A DNA stretch of 64,000 nucleotides. Origin: Anastrepha obliqua. Lineage: Eukaryota > Arthropoda > Insecta > Diptera > Tephritidae. Location: NCBI RefSeq assembly GCF_027943255.1, contig NC_072893.1, positions 36,850,001 through 36,914,000 of the forward strand, read 5' to 3'. This document shows positions 9,727 through 19,699 of this stretch, one piece after another; the first letter of the stretch is position 1; every line of letters begins with the position of its first letter. Made by a program: the position numbers and the translations under genes. The notes beneath the pieces were generated by a model. The model did no database searches, was not told the origin of the DNA, and saw only the letters and a list, made by a program, of their open reading frames with translations.

Positions 9727-11950
9727 TCAACTTCCACGAAGGTTGTCCTTATGGACCCTCCTCCCTCTTATGAGCACCGTAGTGCCGAGATCTTTTTCAA
9801 TCTCCTCTTCGGTATAGAGAGGTGTGAGTTTATTGCCTAGTCTTCTATTATTCTTAACCAGTACTTTTTCACCTATTTCAAACTCCCTATCCTGCCTATT
9901 CTTATTATGGGTTCTTAATTCCTTATCCTGTGCGTTCTTTATACAGGATGTTATTCGTTTGCCCTCCTTTTCTGGACGGAAAATAGTGATAGGTTTCATC
10001 GCAGTCACGGTGTAAATGGATCTATTGTATTTTATTGTGGCCAAAAGGATTATTTCCTCGATATCGTCCATGTTGGTATCGAGTTTAAGGCATCGCGATA
10101 TTTCCATCAGGGTGCTATGGAATCGCTCTACCTGGCCGTTCGATGTACTATGGAGGGGTGGGGCATTCGCGATGTCGATATTGAAGTGATTTTTTATTGT
10201 GGATTTGATGCTATGAGAATTTAGCGACTTTTCGTTGTCACAGTATACGATTTTTGTACCCGAAAACATATTAAGTATTTGAAGAAGTTGCGGCTTCACA
10301 TCAACTATTGTTCTAGACCTTAAAGTCTGCACTATAGCGAACTTCGAAAATTTGTCAATGCAGGTCAGAAAATATTTAGAGCCCGTTGAAAATATGTCGA
10401 TGTGGAGTATCTCTCCACAATATGTGGGGATGGGCGTCTGTGCAATGGGTTGCTTTTGTGGATGGCGACTGTACTTCGCCTTAGAGCATGTGCGACAGTT
10501 GGCCGCAAATTGTTTAGCTTTTTTTTCTATATTTGGAAAGAAATAGTCTTCTAATATTTGTTTCGTATTCTCCTGGGCCGCTCGATGAGCTCGATTATGC
10601 TCGGCCGCGATTATTTCTTCTTGCTCATTTGGGTCGGATATATCATTAACATATTTTTCAGTATGCCTGAATTTGGTTGTTGGAAAAAGTCCAACCAATT
10701 CGTCTTGAAATAAGGCCAGTGTGTGTAGGTCGCAATATATTGCGTTGACCACATCCGCTTTTACCGCCTCCTGCAGGAGGTTAATCAAATCTTCTTTATT
10801 TTTAAATGTGATTAAATGTCGGGTTTTTTTCCCGAAAATAATGAACGTTCTCTTCCCCGGTTCGATTCCTTCTTCTACCACTATCTGGCTTTTCCGTTCT
10901 TTCAATTGTGTTAGTCGACGATTCCTCGTTGTGAACCGTTTGGGTGCTCATATTATCCAAAGCATTCATGTGTTGCCTAGACAATGCATCTGCGACTACA
11001 TTCTCCTTGCCTGGTTTGTAGATAAGCTTTGCGTTGCATTCGTCTAATGCTTTCCATCTCTTTATTTTTGAGTTTGGATTTCTATCTGAAACCGCGAAAG
11101 TGAGCGGTTGGTGATCTGTGTGAACGGTGAGATTCGTCACGCCATATAGATAATTCTTAAGAGTTTTAATGTTCCTCGCAACTGGCTGAAGTGCGGGAGA
11201 TCATAGTTATAGGTTTTCCTTCTTGCGATAGGACAGCACCTATTGCATGCGAGGAGGCATCGGTAGTGAGTTCGAACGGTTTCCTGAAATCGGGGTAGGT
11301 TAACGTCACCTTCTCCGATGCCAGTACTTCCCTTAGGGTAGTGAAGGCTTTTTTCTGTTCTTCGGTCAAATCAATTTTGATTTTCTTCGACTGAGACGCA
11401 GTAACTCGGCCATATTCACCCGCGGTGGTATCCAGCTATGCCCAAAAATGATCTTAGCCCCTTCAGAGTAGTGGGCTCCTGAAAATTTCGGATAGTATCT
11501 ACTTTATCCGGGCATGTTTTGATTCCATTTTGTGTTACTAAGAATCCCAAAAACTCGACTTCTGTTTTAAAGAATCGAGATTTTTCCGCTGAAACTCTCA
11601 TATTGGCCTCGAATAAGCTTCTTAAAATCGCTTCTCTGTCTTTTAAATGCTGCTCCTCGTCCTTTGAAAATACAATAACGTCATCCATGTAGACGAAACA
11701 TTTGCTTCCTATATGCTCCCTTAAAACGTCGTCTATTGCCCTCTGGAAAAAGCTAGGAGCATTCTTTAAACCGAATGGCATCCTGCAAAATTCATATTTT
11801 CCATTTTTGACGGAGAAAGCCGTTTTCTCTCTGTCTTTTTCTGACAGGTTTATCTGGTGGAAACCAGATTTAAGATCAAGGGTGGTGTAAAATTTACTCC
11901 CCCCTAGATTCGATAGGATCCCTGAGATATCCGGGATCGGGTATTTATCG
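9727..11950 (-). pseudogene. pol: Errantivirus pol (reverse transcriptase, RNase H, integrase), broken
   Basis: Right to left: the reverse transcriptase palm begins at about 11950 (DKYPIPDIS, then MPFGLKNAPSFFQRAI), with the catalytic YMDD near 11680. RNase H follows (LTTDASSHAIGAVLSQEG; HTDHQPLTFA; ADALSRQH). Integrase at 10905-9727 has the HHCC finger (HNRAH ... CRTCSK) and the D,D,E residues in HIDIFS, YCDNEKS and GQVERFHS. Frame breaks fall near 11400, 11150 and 10850. The protein upstream of DKYPIP (protease and the fingers of RT) is deleted. It cannot make an active polyprotein. Confidence 0.88.
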
Positions 11951-12132
11951 CTAATTCAGTTTGCACTTTTACTAAATTTATATTCAGCACCTCATCATCC
12001 TTAGAATCTAGTATTTTATGATTCAAAAATGACTTATGACTTCAACAAGTTGCTGGCTTTAGGTTACCGCCGTTCGTTGATTTCCCTTCTTTTACTGCTG
12101 ATTCGTTAATACCGTTGATTCCTTTCGTATGT
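11951..12132 (-). other. Fragment between errantivirus pol and 5' LTR
   Basis: The minus strand has a short open stretch (SFLNHKILDSKDDEVLNINL then VKVQTELA) that looks coding. It may be a piece of gag or leader kept by the deletion, but I cannot assign it. Confidence 0.3.
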
Positions 12133-12243
12133 GCTGCACTTGTTTACGAAATATTCCTATTTAATTAATATCCGTTCGCATAAAACCCGCTGACGCGATG
12201 TCTAGGTGAGAAAGGCAGTCGTGGGAATTAACTTATGATAACT
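12133..12243 (-). repeat. Errantivirus 5' LTR remnant (~110 bp)
   Basis: About 110 bp match the 3' LTR from CTGCACTTGTTTACG to the ATAACT edge, with one visible substitution (CATT versus AATT). The rest of the LTR is replaced by other sequence. The near identity of the surviving part points to a young insertion followed by a deletion. Confidence 0.88.
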
Positions 12244-12338
12244 TATACAAGCTTATTTGTATTGACTTGTACGTAATCAGTTTTATCGCACTGCCAATCT
12301 CGGCTCGGCTTTCAGCGCTCTCTCTGGTCGTCACCTAA

Positions 12339-12953
12339 GTCTATATTATTAATAACGCTTATGATATGTAGGGCGATGGCATTTTGCGAAAATCCAGCGT
12401 CAATAAGAAATTGATTTGCATTCAGGGAAGGTTCCGATATGGAACTAATGGATCTTCCAACGTTTACCCTGTTGTCTTCTTTCCTCAATAATTGCGATAT
12501 TGTGGGCCTCATTTAATATTATTTGGGATTTGTGGATCATCCAACTTTTGTCCTGTTGTCTTCTTTCCTTTATAATTGCAATATTTTGGGCCTCATCTAA
12601 TATTAGCGATATGTCTCCATAATTGGCATCACGAGGAAACAATTTCTTAAAAAAATCGATAGTGCTGCGAGCTGTGTGTGGTGGAGCGTCGTCTTGTTGA
12701 AACCAGAACTGCCTCATACGCTTTCGCCGAATAATTGGCATCACAATTTTCTTCTATTCTTCTTCTCTTCTCAATTGACTTCTTTTGTTGAATGTAAATT
12801 TCAACAATTTGGGAGCGCTCGCGTGGCGTGCACTGTTCCATGGTAAAAATCTGCTTGTACTGACGCTTCCGACGCGGTATGTCATTAAGCGATCTGACGT
12901 CTCTGTCAAAAGATACAGGGTCGCCAGATAGGTCCGTCGAATATGGGCAACTC
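12339..12953 (-). pseudogene. Tc1/mariner-superfamily transposase remnant
   Basis: The start codon at 12841 gives MEQCTPRERSQIVEIYIQQ, a typical N-terminal helix-turn-helix. The next recognisable part, 12725-12620, is the second catalytic block RQFWFQQDDAPPHTARSTID. The region between them is deleted. The outer end reads CAGAGTTGCCC next to TA (about 12953), a plausible terminal repeat start. The other end is not found. Confidence 0.65.
12450..12617. repeat. 84-bp tandem duplication
   Basis: Two copies (starting GGATCTTCCAAC at 12450 and GGATCATCCAAC at 12534) differ by roughly 10 percent. On the minus strand each reads as ...EA(H/Q)NIAII(E/K)ERRQQ, an open frame of unknown identity between the transposase scrap and the Harbinger end. 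Confidence 0.75.
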
Positions 12954-12967
12954 TGTATAAGCACAAA

Positions 12968-13027
12968 GCACACTCTGCTAAGGGCCTGTTTATGTACAAG
13001 CACATGCCTACAACTACTGTTTGCCTT
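12968..13027. repeat. ~60-bp repeat, copy 1
   Basis: CACACTCTGCTAAGGGCCTG and the following ~40 bases recur at 17599-17658 with about two differences. The two copies bracket the deleted LTR element and its hAT insertion. Confidence 0.8.
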
Positions 13028-13149
13028 ACAACTCGGCCCTCCTGACACATAGAATCTCTTGATTCTATGAAGTTTCGTTTACACAAATAAAGTTTGTTTA
13101 CTTCTCAGTATTTTTTTTTTTCGTGACTTTGTTTAAAACCACACCAAGG

Positions 13150-13325
13150 CTTTAGATTTGTAATCGACCAAGTACCTTTATACGGAATCTGTTGGAGATT
13201 ACAACATAGTCATCTAGGCTAAATTTGCGAGGTTCTCGCCGTTTCATATCTGAATATGTTTTATTGTAACTTTGTGCTTTAATTTGTTCTAGTTCTGCCT
13301 GTTTTCTGACGGGGTCGAACTTTGT
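13150..13325 (-). pseudogene. Gypsy-class integrase C-terminus
   Basis: An open minus-strand stretch reads TKFDPVRKQAELEQIKAQSY then MKRREPRKFSLDDYVVIS and ends with a stop. This is the basic C-terminal domain following the integrase core in Ty3/gypsy pol. It lies downstream of the SAP gag on the same strand, so both probably belong to one internally deleted element. Confidence 0.6.
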
Positions 13326-13372
13326 ACTGGCTCTACCACATTTTCTCTTACGCTATCTACTATCTGCTATCT

Positions 13373-13610
13373 CTATCTTTCCTCTTTGTCTAACCCCAAA
13401 CAAAAGTATTTCCTTTTGTAGCATTTAAGGTTGTCTTCCACTGTACCGTTGGCAACGTTGGACATACTGTTATTTTCTCTGGCGTCGCTCGAACTGTTTT
13501 TCGACAAACGGACCCCAAACTTACCGCTACATATGTATAAAAACCGCGCCGTCGTCGTTATTGGCTTCCACAGCCATATCACTTTGCCGTTACTGTACGT
13601 TGTCACCGTT
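13373..13610 (-). pseudogene. Gag continuation, left of the hAT insertion
   Basis: Reading across the hAT insertion (one TSD copy removed) the frame from 17346 continues here in phase (VTTYSNGKVIWLW ...). It has no recognised domain and no zinc knuckle. It is open to about 13373, close to the integrase scrap. Confidence 0.5.
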
Positions 13611-13649
13611 GTCCTGATCAGTGTTGCCAGAACATTTTCAGAAATAAAG

Positions 13650-13720
13650 CTAGATGGATAAAAAAAAAAGCTAAAAAAAGCTAAAAAAAAATCGAAAAAA
13701 GGCTAAAAAAAAAGCTAAAA
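13650..13720. repeat. Left subterminal GCTAAAAAA repeats
   Basis: Several copies of (G)GCTAAAAAAA with spacers lie just inside the left hAT end. Matching copies occupy 17063-17190 at the right end. Subterminal clustered short motifs are known transposase-binding sites in hAT elements; that role here is inferred. Confidence 0.7.
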
Positions 13721-13780
13721 GTACAACGCCATTTTTACGTTTTATTCGTTATTTTCATTGTAAAAAAAAACAATACTTAG

Positions 13781-14095
13781 CATAACTATTTTACACATGT
13801 AGTGAAACATTAAATTTAATTTGTACTTCAATTTCATAAAAGTATATATTGTATATACACTGATGCTTTGCATCATATAAATATAAAGCTACGAAACATT
13901 GCAATTTGTATTTCATAAAATTTTTCATAAAAAACAATCTTAGCATAACTATTTTACACATGTAGTGAAACATTAAATTTAATTTGTACTTCAATTTCAT
14001 AAAAGTATATATTGTATATACACTGATGCTTTGCATCATATATGTAAATATAAAGCTACGAAACATTGCAATTTGTACTTCATAAAATTATTTCC
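13781..14095. repeat. 163-bp tandem duplication in hAT 3' region
   Basis: The segment starting CATAACTATTTTACACATGT is repeated at 13944 with only a few differences. It lies between the transposase stop and the left terminal repeat. Confidence 0.85.
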
Positions 14096-14393
14096 ACTTC
14101 CAGTTAACAAAATAAAAAATGCGCCTTTTACTAACTGCCCAACCTAATATAAACGCACGAACATAAACGACGTTTTTTGCTCTAACCGATATAAACACAA
14201 GTTTTCTTGATAAAAATATGTGTGTATATGTCAAACCCTGGTGTCACGCAGAACCAAAATTGGAAATCAAATTAGGTTTTTACGCACGCAAATTAATTTA
14301 TGTTACTTTCATACAACTTGTATGTACATGAGACAATTTTTGACAAAAAGTTACCGCAATGCGTTTATATTAGATTGGGCTGTAAAAGTCTTA

Positions 14394-16916
14394 TTATATT
14401 TCTATGTCAAAATTTTCTTCATCATCCGAGGAATAAGAATAAATACTGGAATTGTTCATGAGACTAATGAGATCTTTTGTTATGACAAAGTCATGACAGC
14501 ACTTCTTTTCTTTTTTTAGTCCATACCTTATACATAAAATTGCATTTAACATTGTAGTACTAGTCCTATTTCGCACCTTAGTTTTTACATTATTCATCGT
14601 ACTAAAAATACGCTCAACCTCCGCATTGCTTAGCGGCAGAACCAAAAATTCAAAAACAAAATTAGAAAGACTGGCAAAAGGATTTTCCCCGAACGCATTC
14701 TTATACTCCCGAACCTGTGTCCAAAATGCAACTGTGGAATCTATGCCTTCCCATTCGATTAGATGCAATTTCTTCCATTGCATTTCTATGTTACTTATCT
14801 CGTCAGATGTATATCTACATTTTTCTTGTTTGAAACTATCAAATATGTTTGTTTTTACAGCGCTCAGTGCTTTTTCCATAGAAAAGAAATTAATATTTTT
14901 CAAAGTGTCGATATTACTTGGCAAACGTTGGCGTAATTGCTCTATTAGTTTAATAAGAAAACTACGGCAGTTATCTCGTATATTTTTTTCTGTATCTATA
15001 TCATTAATGTTTGTTTTCATAAACTCCTCAAAGGAGTAATGGAAACAAGGAAGAGGAATTAATAACGGCAACAACGGAGAAGACAATGGGTCAAAAGTTT
15101 CTGAGGAGTAAGTAACAAGTGAGCAAAGATTTGAAAGTAGATACTTTAAGTCACTGAACATCTTGAGGGGGTCTACAGAATTGCTTTCAAAAAGCTTATT
15201 CACCATTTGAACTTCTTTTAATATAGGGCCAAGGAACATTAAATAAGCTAAATTTTCGTCAGAGAACAGATTTGCCAACAGCTTCGCTTTATGACAGCAT
15301 TCCACTGTTGCAGCAATACCAAAGTGCGTTTTCAATTCCAACCATTGACTGGTTACTCTTTTAACGGCAACTTCGATAGACAGCCATCTAGTAGAGCAGG
15401 CTCTAACCATTTGTAAAGGTTCTAGCCCATCATTTATGGCAGCATACAACATGGAATAGCTATTTTGTCTACTTGCGGATTTAGAAAACCAGTTATATGT
15501 TTCTGATATCAAAAATTCAATTTTATTGGGAAGTAATTTCGAAGCAGACGAAACAGCCAATTGGATCGAATGGCAAACACATGGAACTAAAACAATATTA
15601 GGTTGATGTTGCTTTAATAAAGAAATCACGCCTCGGTTTCTGCCTACCATAACACTAGCATTATCTGTTCCTAAGCCCCTTAAGTTTTTAATATCTAACC
15701 CAAACTCACTCAATGTTTTTAAGATTGAATCTACTAATCCTTTTGCCGTGCAATCCTCGATAACTGATAGTGTAAGAAATGTATTAACAATTGATTTGCT
15801 GGTAGCGCTATAATATCTTATCACTATTCCGAGGTACTTTTTAACGCTTATATCTGTCGATTCATCAATAATTAAGCTGTATGGATTGCTACCGATATCA
15901 GAAAGTAACCGATTTTTAAAATATGGACATAGCACATTTCGAATTAAAGCACTACATTTTGATCGAGCCAGTTTTATTCCTGTAGCTATTGAACTGTCGT
16001 GAAACGAGTTTCTTTGAATCGTAGATAAATGATCTACGGAACAGATAGCTGTGTGTGAAGCGACGTAAAGTGCGTTAGCTAATTCGGCTCGCTTTGTATC
16101 ATAAATAATACCAACAGCTTTAAAAGAAATTGTTGCCTGCTTTCCTCTTAAAAATGGACCTGCTGTTGCTTTGTGTTTTTTCGTATTTGCATGCGCTATC
16201 AAAGTGCATAATTTTGGTGTCAATTTACAGCCGCAAAACTTACACAATATTTTGTCATCATATTCAGATATCCAATCTTTAAACCTTTTATCGCTGAACC
16301 AAGCTTTTCTCACTTGTTGGGTATATCTGCGCCACAAAAAAACGTCATTTAATATAAAAAACAATAAAAGCGGCATGTGAATATAATACCTTTTGGTCTT
16401 TCTGCGCGGTGATTCCTCATCCGAATAGCTGCACGAACTTTCACTCTCGGATGTTTGTAAATCAATTCTTTGGGAACACCTGTTTAATACACAACTATTT
16501 ATTTCACAATAGTTACTTCAGGGCTGCATGTTAACGTTAAATTTATCAATAAACGAAAATAAATTAGATTTTCGTTGCTTTTATTGATAATATTTACGTT
16601 AAACGGCAAACTCTTAGAATTTTCTTGAAAGTATGCAATACATTTGTGCATACAAACATACATAGGTATGTATGTACGCACTTACCTTTTAGTATTTTTC
16701 GGTTCAACTTCATTCAAATTGTCCTCTTCACTCGAAGATGTCTCAATTGGAGCCGGCACAGCTTTTTTAAAATATCTAATAGGTATAATAACATAAATTT
16801 AACAATTTTTACCTTTAAATGCACAATTTTAACTTACCTTTCCATATTTCTGCAAATTTTACTCGATGCAACAACGCGGCGCGAATCGTTAGGAATGTTC
16901 GAAAATTATTTTGCAT
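14394..16916 (-). CDS. hAT transposase, four exons, apparently intact (725 aa)
   Basis: Proposed exons are 16916-16838, 16761-16686, 16479-16390 and 16326-14394. Donors are AAAG|GTAAGT, AAAAG|GTAAGT and AAAAG|GTATTA; the last acceptor is a good one, TTTTTTTGTGGCGCAG. Phases match through all joins with no stop; the exon-1/2 acceptor (TTTTAAAAAAG) is the weakest call. In the last exon are a BED-like finger (CKFCGC ... HANTKKH, about residues 110-133), the first catalytic D in LIIDESTD (about 236), the second in GTDNASVMVG (about 303), the CVCHS and RWLSIE motifs, and the C-terminal dimerisation block LPLSNAEVERIFSTMNNV (about 645). The family excises and inserts DNA through an RNase H-like core. 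The 5' exons are acidic and serine-rich. Confidence 0.87.
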
Positions 16917-17062
16917 TTATACATGGAAATGTTGGCGGTGAAAAGAACAGTGCAATAATCGATTGTTCGTGCTGCCATTCAGTGTTAAGCGGACACACAC
17001 TATACATACTTTGTGGAGACTAGATTAACAATTTTTATACTATCGAATTTTATTAATCTTAG

Positions 17063-17190
17063 AAAAAAGCTAAAAAAAGCTAAAAAAAATTCGAAAAAAG
17101 GCTAAAAAAAAGTTAGAAGCTAAATTACATTTTTTCCGGCTAAACGAAAACAAAAAAAGCTAAATCTAGCTTGAAAAAAGCTAAAATGGC
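17063..17190. repeat. Right subterminal GCTAAAAAA repeats
   Basis: This is a cluster of AAAAAGCTAAAAAAAGCTAA-type motifs within 135 bp of the right hAT end. They are in the same orientation as the left cluster rather than mirrored. Confidence 0.7.
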
Positions 17191-17197
17191 AACACTG

Positions 17198-17346
17198 GTC
17201 CTGATCGTTGTTCTTCGCGCCTCTGCCGAAAGTTTGCTCAAGCTGGCGGCCAGTGAAGCTTTTGCGCCGCTAGCGTTAATGCCCACAGCGGTGCACCAGG
17301 CCTTCAGCTGCTTCAGGGAGTACCGATCAGCGTTTATTGAGTCCAT
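17198..17346 (-). pseudogene. SAP-domain gag start, right of the hAT insertion
   Basis: ATG 17346 begins MDSINADRYSLKQLKAWC followed by VGINASGAKASLAASLSKL, a SAP-type helix-extended-loop-helix (LKxxC/Lxx.GIxxSGxKxxLxxxL). SAP or SAP-like starts occur in some gypsy-class gag proteins. The frame continues at 13610 after the hAT. A leader with a PBS-like site lies just upstream. Confidence 0.6.
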
Positions 17347-17399
17347 TATTTTATTTTAGCTTTGACATGTCGATGTGTTAAAAAACCACTTCTGATATA

Positions 17400-17598
17400 A
17401 TATAATAGGATAGATAATATGGTTTTTTCAAATGACCGATATCACCGTGTTCGTCGCGATAAACCGAATGAATTTTTATTCAATCAAAACGGCATCTACT
17501 CGTACCAAACGCTACCACCAACGAATCTTAAGGTCTAATTACAACGAAAGCTTAGCGAGTAAGTCTTAAGGGCTAATTACGTAATTATAATTACATGC
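17400..17598 (-). repeat. Putative 5' LTR and primer-binding site
   Basis: On the minus strand a segment starts TGTAATTATAATTACG near 17598 and ends near 17400 where ATCAGAAGTGG follows, resembling a tRNA-Leu-type primer-binding site just upstream of the gag start. No second copy of this LTR is found on the left, so the identification rests on position only. Confidence 0.35.
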
Positions 17599-17658
17599 AC
17601 ACTCTGCTAAGGGCCTGTTTACATACAAGCACATGCCTACAACTACTGTTTGCCTTAC
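17599..17658. repeat. ~60-bp repeat, copy 2
   Basis: Second copy of the 12968-13027 repeat, same orientation. Confidence 0.8.
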
Positions 17659-18105
17659 GGAACATTACTTCTTTTACACTGGATGATGCAGCTAAAATTC
17701 GGTAAACTGATTTCCTCGTCATCACGCAACCAAGTCTCATGAAAAACTACCACATTACATTTTTCCATAACTGGAATACGTCAATACGTCAGTAGCATGA
17801 GCACGTAGACTTTGACAATTAAAAGAGTATATCGACAATCCTTCTCTTTGTTGTATAAATTGAATCATTTTGTGGATCAAGAGTTTCGACAGTCTTTGAA
17901 ATTCTGCTTGCAATGTTGTTGTTGTTGATGATCTCCGGCCATGGTAGAATCTCAAATCATCATTGCGTGTAGCCTTCTGTCGAGCCCTACATTTTCGATT
18001 GCGTCGTGCTGCTGTTTGCGCTGGCGGTTTTTCTTGTTTCGACAATTTTTTCCGAGCTCTGTATTCTCTTGCACGTTCAGCAAGCGTTTTTGGCATTTGA
18101 AGCCT
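17640..18105 (-). pseudogene. Truncated endonuclease/exonuclease/phosphatase (EEP) gene, TE-associated
   Basis: Start MPKTLAERAREYRARKKLSK (about 18100) is followed by a second RRNRKCRARQKA basic motif, SSTTTTLQAEFQRLS, then SIYSFNCQSLRAH and, in a shifted frame, NVVVFHETWLRDDEE. N-x-x-S and the E of HETWL are the first metal-binding motifs of an EEP nuclease. The repeated AREYRARKK start is shared with insect repetitive-element proteins, some linked to Helitron-like elements. The gene ends near residue 175 with a stop, before the rest of the nuclease. A frameshift lies near 17770. The exact TE class is uncertain. Confidence 0.5.
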
Positions 18106-18424
18106 ATAACAAATAGTAATACCAAATTGGAAATCAACAATATTTTTATGGTCATCCAATACAATAATATAACTATTATAAAATTATAATTACAAATACT
18201 CAAATTAGTGATGTCAAATCGGGTTTAGTAAGGCACATCAGTTTTTCCTCAACAGTACCTGTGAACTGTGTAAGATAGATCTTTCATAATCACAATATAC
18301 TGATATTTAATTTCGTCGTATAGATACTAAATTTGACATAGTATATTTATAAAAATTTATCAATACATACCTGTTCTAACTGGAAATTAATTTGCAAATT
18401 TTAATTTCACTTTCACTGAATATA
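18106..18424. other. Unassigned AT-rich spacer
   Basis: No coding or repeat identity is recognised. It ends at the TATA duplication that flanks the next mariner. Confidence 0.4.
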
Positions 18425-19318
18425 AAGGGTTTTTCAATAAGGGCGGGTAGATGTTAAAATCGTCAATCGTGGCGTTTGCTGTGTGGCACGTAGCGCCGTC
18501 CTGCTGGAACCACATGTCGTCTAGGTCCATATGGCTCAATATGGGCCATAAGAAGTTGGTTAGCATCGTTGTGTAGCGCTCGCTGTTGACCGTGACCGCC
18601 TCACCAAAGTCGTTTTCAAAAAAGTACGGACCAATGATGCCGCCGGCCCAAAATCCACATCAAACGGTAACTTTTTGAGGATCCCTTATCACCTGGTGAA
18701 CCTCATGTGGATTGGTGCCGTCCCATATACGGCAATTTTGTTTGTTAACACAGCCATTCATCCAAAAATGCGCCTCGTCACTAAAGATGATTTTTCGCCC
18801 AAAACTGGGGTTCTCTTCCAAACGATTCGAAGCCCAGTCAGCGAACAAACGGCGTTGTCTATGGTCATCAACTTGGAGTCCCTGGGCCAGTTGGATCTTG
18901 TACGGGTGTAGGCCCAAGTCCCGACGCAAAATTCGCCAAGTTGAAGTCTGCGAAAAGCCAAGTTCTTGTGCACGGCGAGGAATAGACTGCCTCGGGTTCT
19001 GCTGTACACTTTCACGGACCGCGGCAATGTTCTCGGCTGATCTTGCGTTCCTTGAACGTACGGGTATTGGCTGACTGTTTACTGACCCAGTCGTCTCAAA
19101 CGTTGAAGAGTCGACTTTGAAGGGCCAACGTTTGCGTTAATGAACACTCATTTTGATAATAAAGTTTTATCATTTGAATGTGCTGTTCAATCGTGTAACT
19201 TGCCATGATGATTTAGCATAAACAACTGAATAATAAACAAAAGATTTGACAGATGTTACCAAAACAAAATGGCTGCCACAGGGCGCCAAAATCGACCCGC
19301 GCCAATTGAAACACCCTT
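18425..19318 (-). mobile_element. Mariner-superfamily element, deleted at the C-terminus
   Basis: Ends AAGGGTTTTTCAATAAGGGC and AAGGGTGTTTCAATTGGCGC (reverse complement) are inverted and flanked by TATA on both sides. From ATG near 19203 the minus strand gives MASYTIEQHIQMIKLYY, then, with frameshifts, RRDLGLHPYKIQLAQGLQ. The first catalytic D is in KIIFSDEAHFW and the second in MWFQQDGATCHTA. Immediately after ANATID the sequence jumps to the terminal repeat, so the third acidic residue is missing. Confidence 0.85.
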
Positions 19319-19699
19319 TATATTTAAATATTATTTAATAATAATTTTGATGAATACGTGGACTACACAAGTCCGCGTCGTTTTCTACGTGTCTAGGCGT
19401 CTGCGTCTCCTCGCCCCTGTAATATCATACGCATGCGCTTGTGTACGAATGTCTCCATGTGACATAGGCCGTAGGCTGCAGTATATTGTATTAGTGTACA
19501 TATATTGACTGTGTATACTCTGTAATACGTAGAGCTGTGATAGTCATGCAAAATAAAAGGCAAAAATATGCACGAAAAAATGCAAAAAAAGCCCAAAATA
19601 ATATTCGCAAATCTCTCAAAAAACACCGAAAATGCAAAAAAGGTAATTTTTCTCCTGGGCTAGTAAACGTTTTTATTTCAGTTAGCCATATACTTATAG
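19319..19699. other. Unassigned
   Basis: No recognisable gene. Around 19537-19650 is a lysine-rich plus-strand open stretch caused by A-rich sequence. Confidence 0.35.

Larger units (their letters stand above)
7888..12243 (-). mobile_element. Errantivirus (gypsy-type endogenous insect retrovirus), deleted
   Basis: It is flanked on both sides by TATACA (7882-7887; 12244-12249). The LTR begins AGTTA and ends TAACT on the minus strand, the signature of the gypsy errantivirus group. Order from right to left: truncated 5' LTR, reverse transcriptase, RNase H, integrase, env, polypurine tract, complete 3' LTR. Gag and protease are missing, and about 250 bp of the 5' LTR is lost, so a deletion joined the LTR start to pol. 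Pol also has frameshifts. It inserted into the right terminal repeat of the Harbinger element. Confidence 0.92.
6916..12335. mobile_element. PIF/Harbinger element, split by an errantivirus
   Basis: Left end GGGTGCGAGCAGAGTGAGCG and right end (reverse complement) GGTGACGACCAGAGAGAGCG form inverted repeats. Similarity extends about 95 bp inward through GCCGAGCCGAG and TAACACAGTGAA. Both sides are flanked by TAA (6913-6915; 12336-12338), the expected 3-bp TWA target of this superfamily. Without the 4.4-kb retrovirus insertion the element is only ~1.06 kb. It carries exon 1 of the DDE transposase and, on the opposite strand, the start of a MADF gene, so it is an internally deleted non-autonomous copy. 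Confidence 0.88.
13619..17197 (-). mobile_element. Complete hAT transposon (3579 bp)
   Basis: Ends are CAGTGTTGCCAG on the left and CAGTGTTGCCAT (reverse complement) on the right. A perfect 8-bp target duplication GTCCTGAT lies at 13611-13618 and 17198-17205, exactly the hAT length. Subterminal blocks rich in GCTAAAAAAA lie at both ends. Inside is an apparently intact four-exon transposase on the minus strand. Everything needed for an autonomous element appears present. It interrupts a SAP-domain gag. Confidence 0.95.

Noticed and set aside
12312..12512. 66-codon minus-strand frame as a host gene
   Set aside because: It runs into the Harbinger terminal repeat and overlaps a tandem duplication; no domain is seen.
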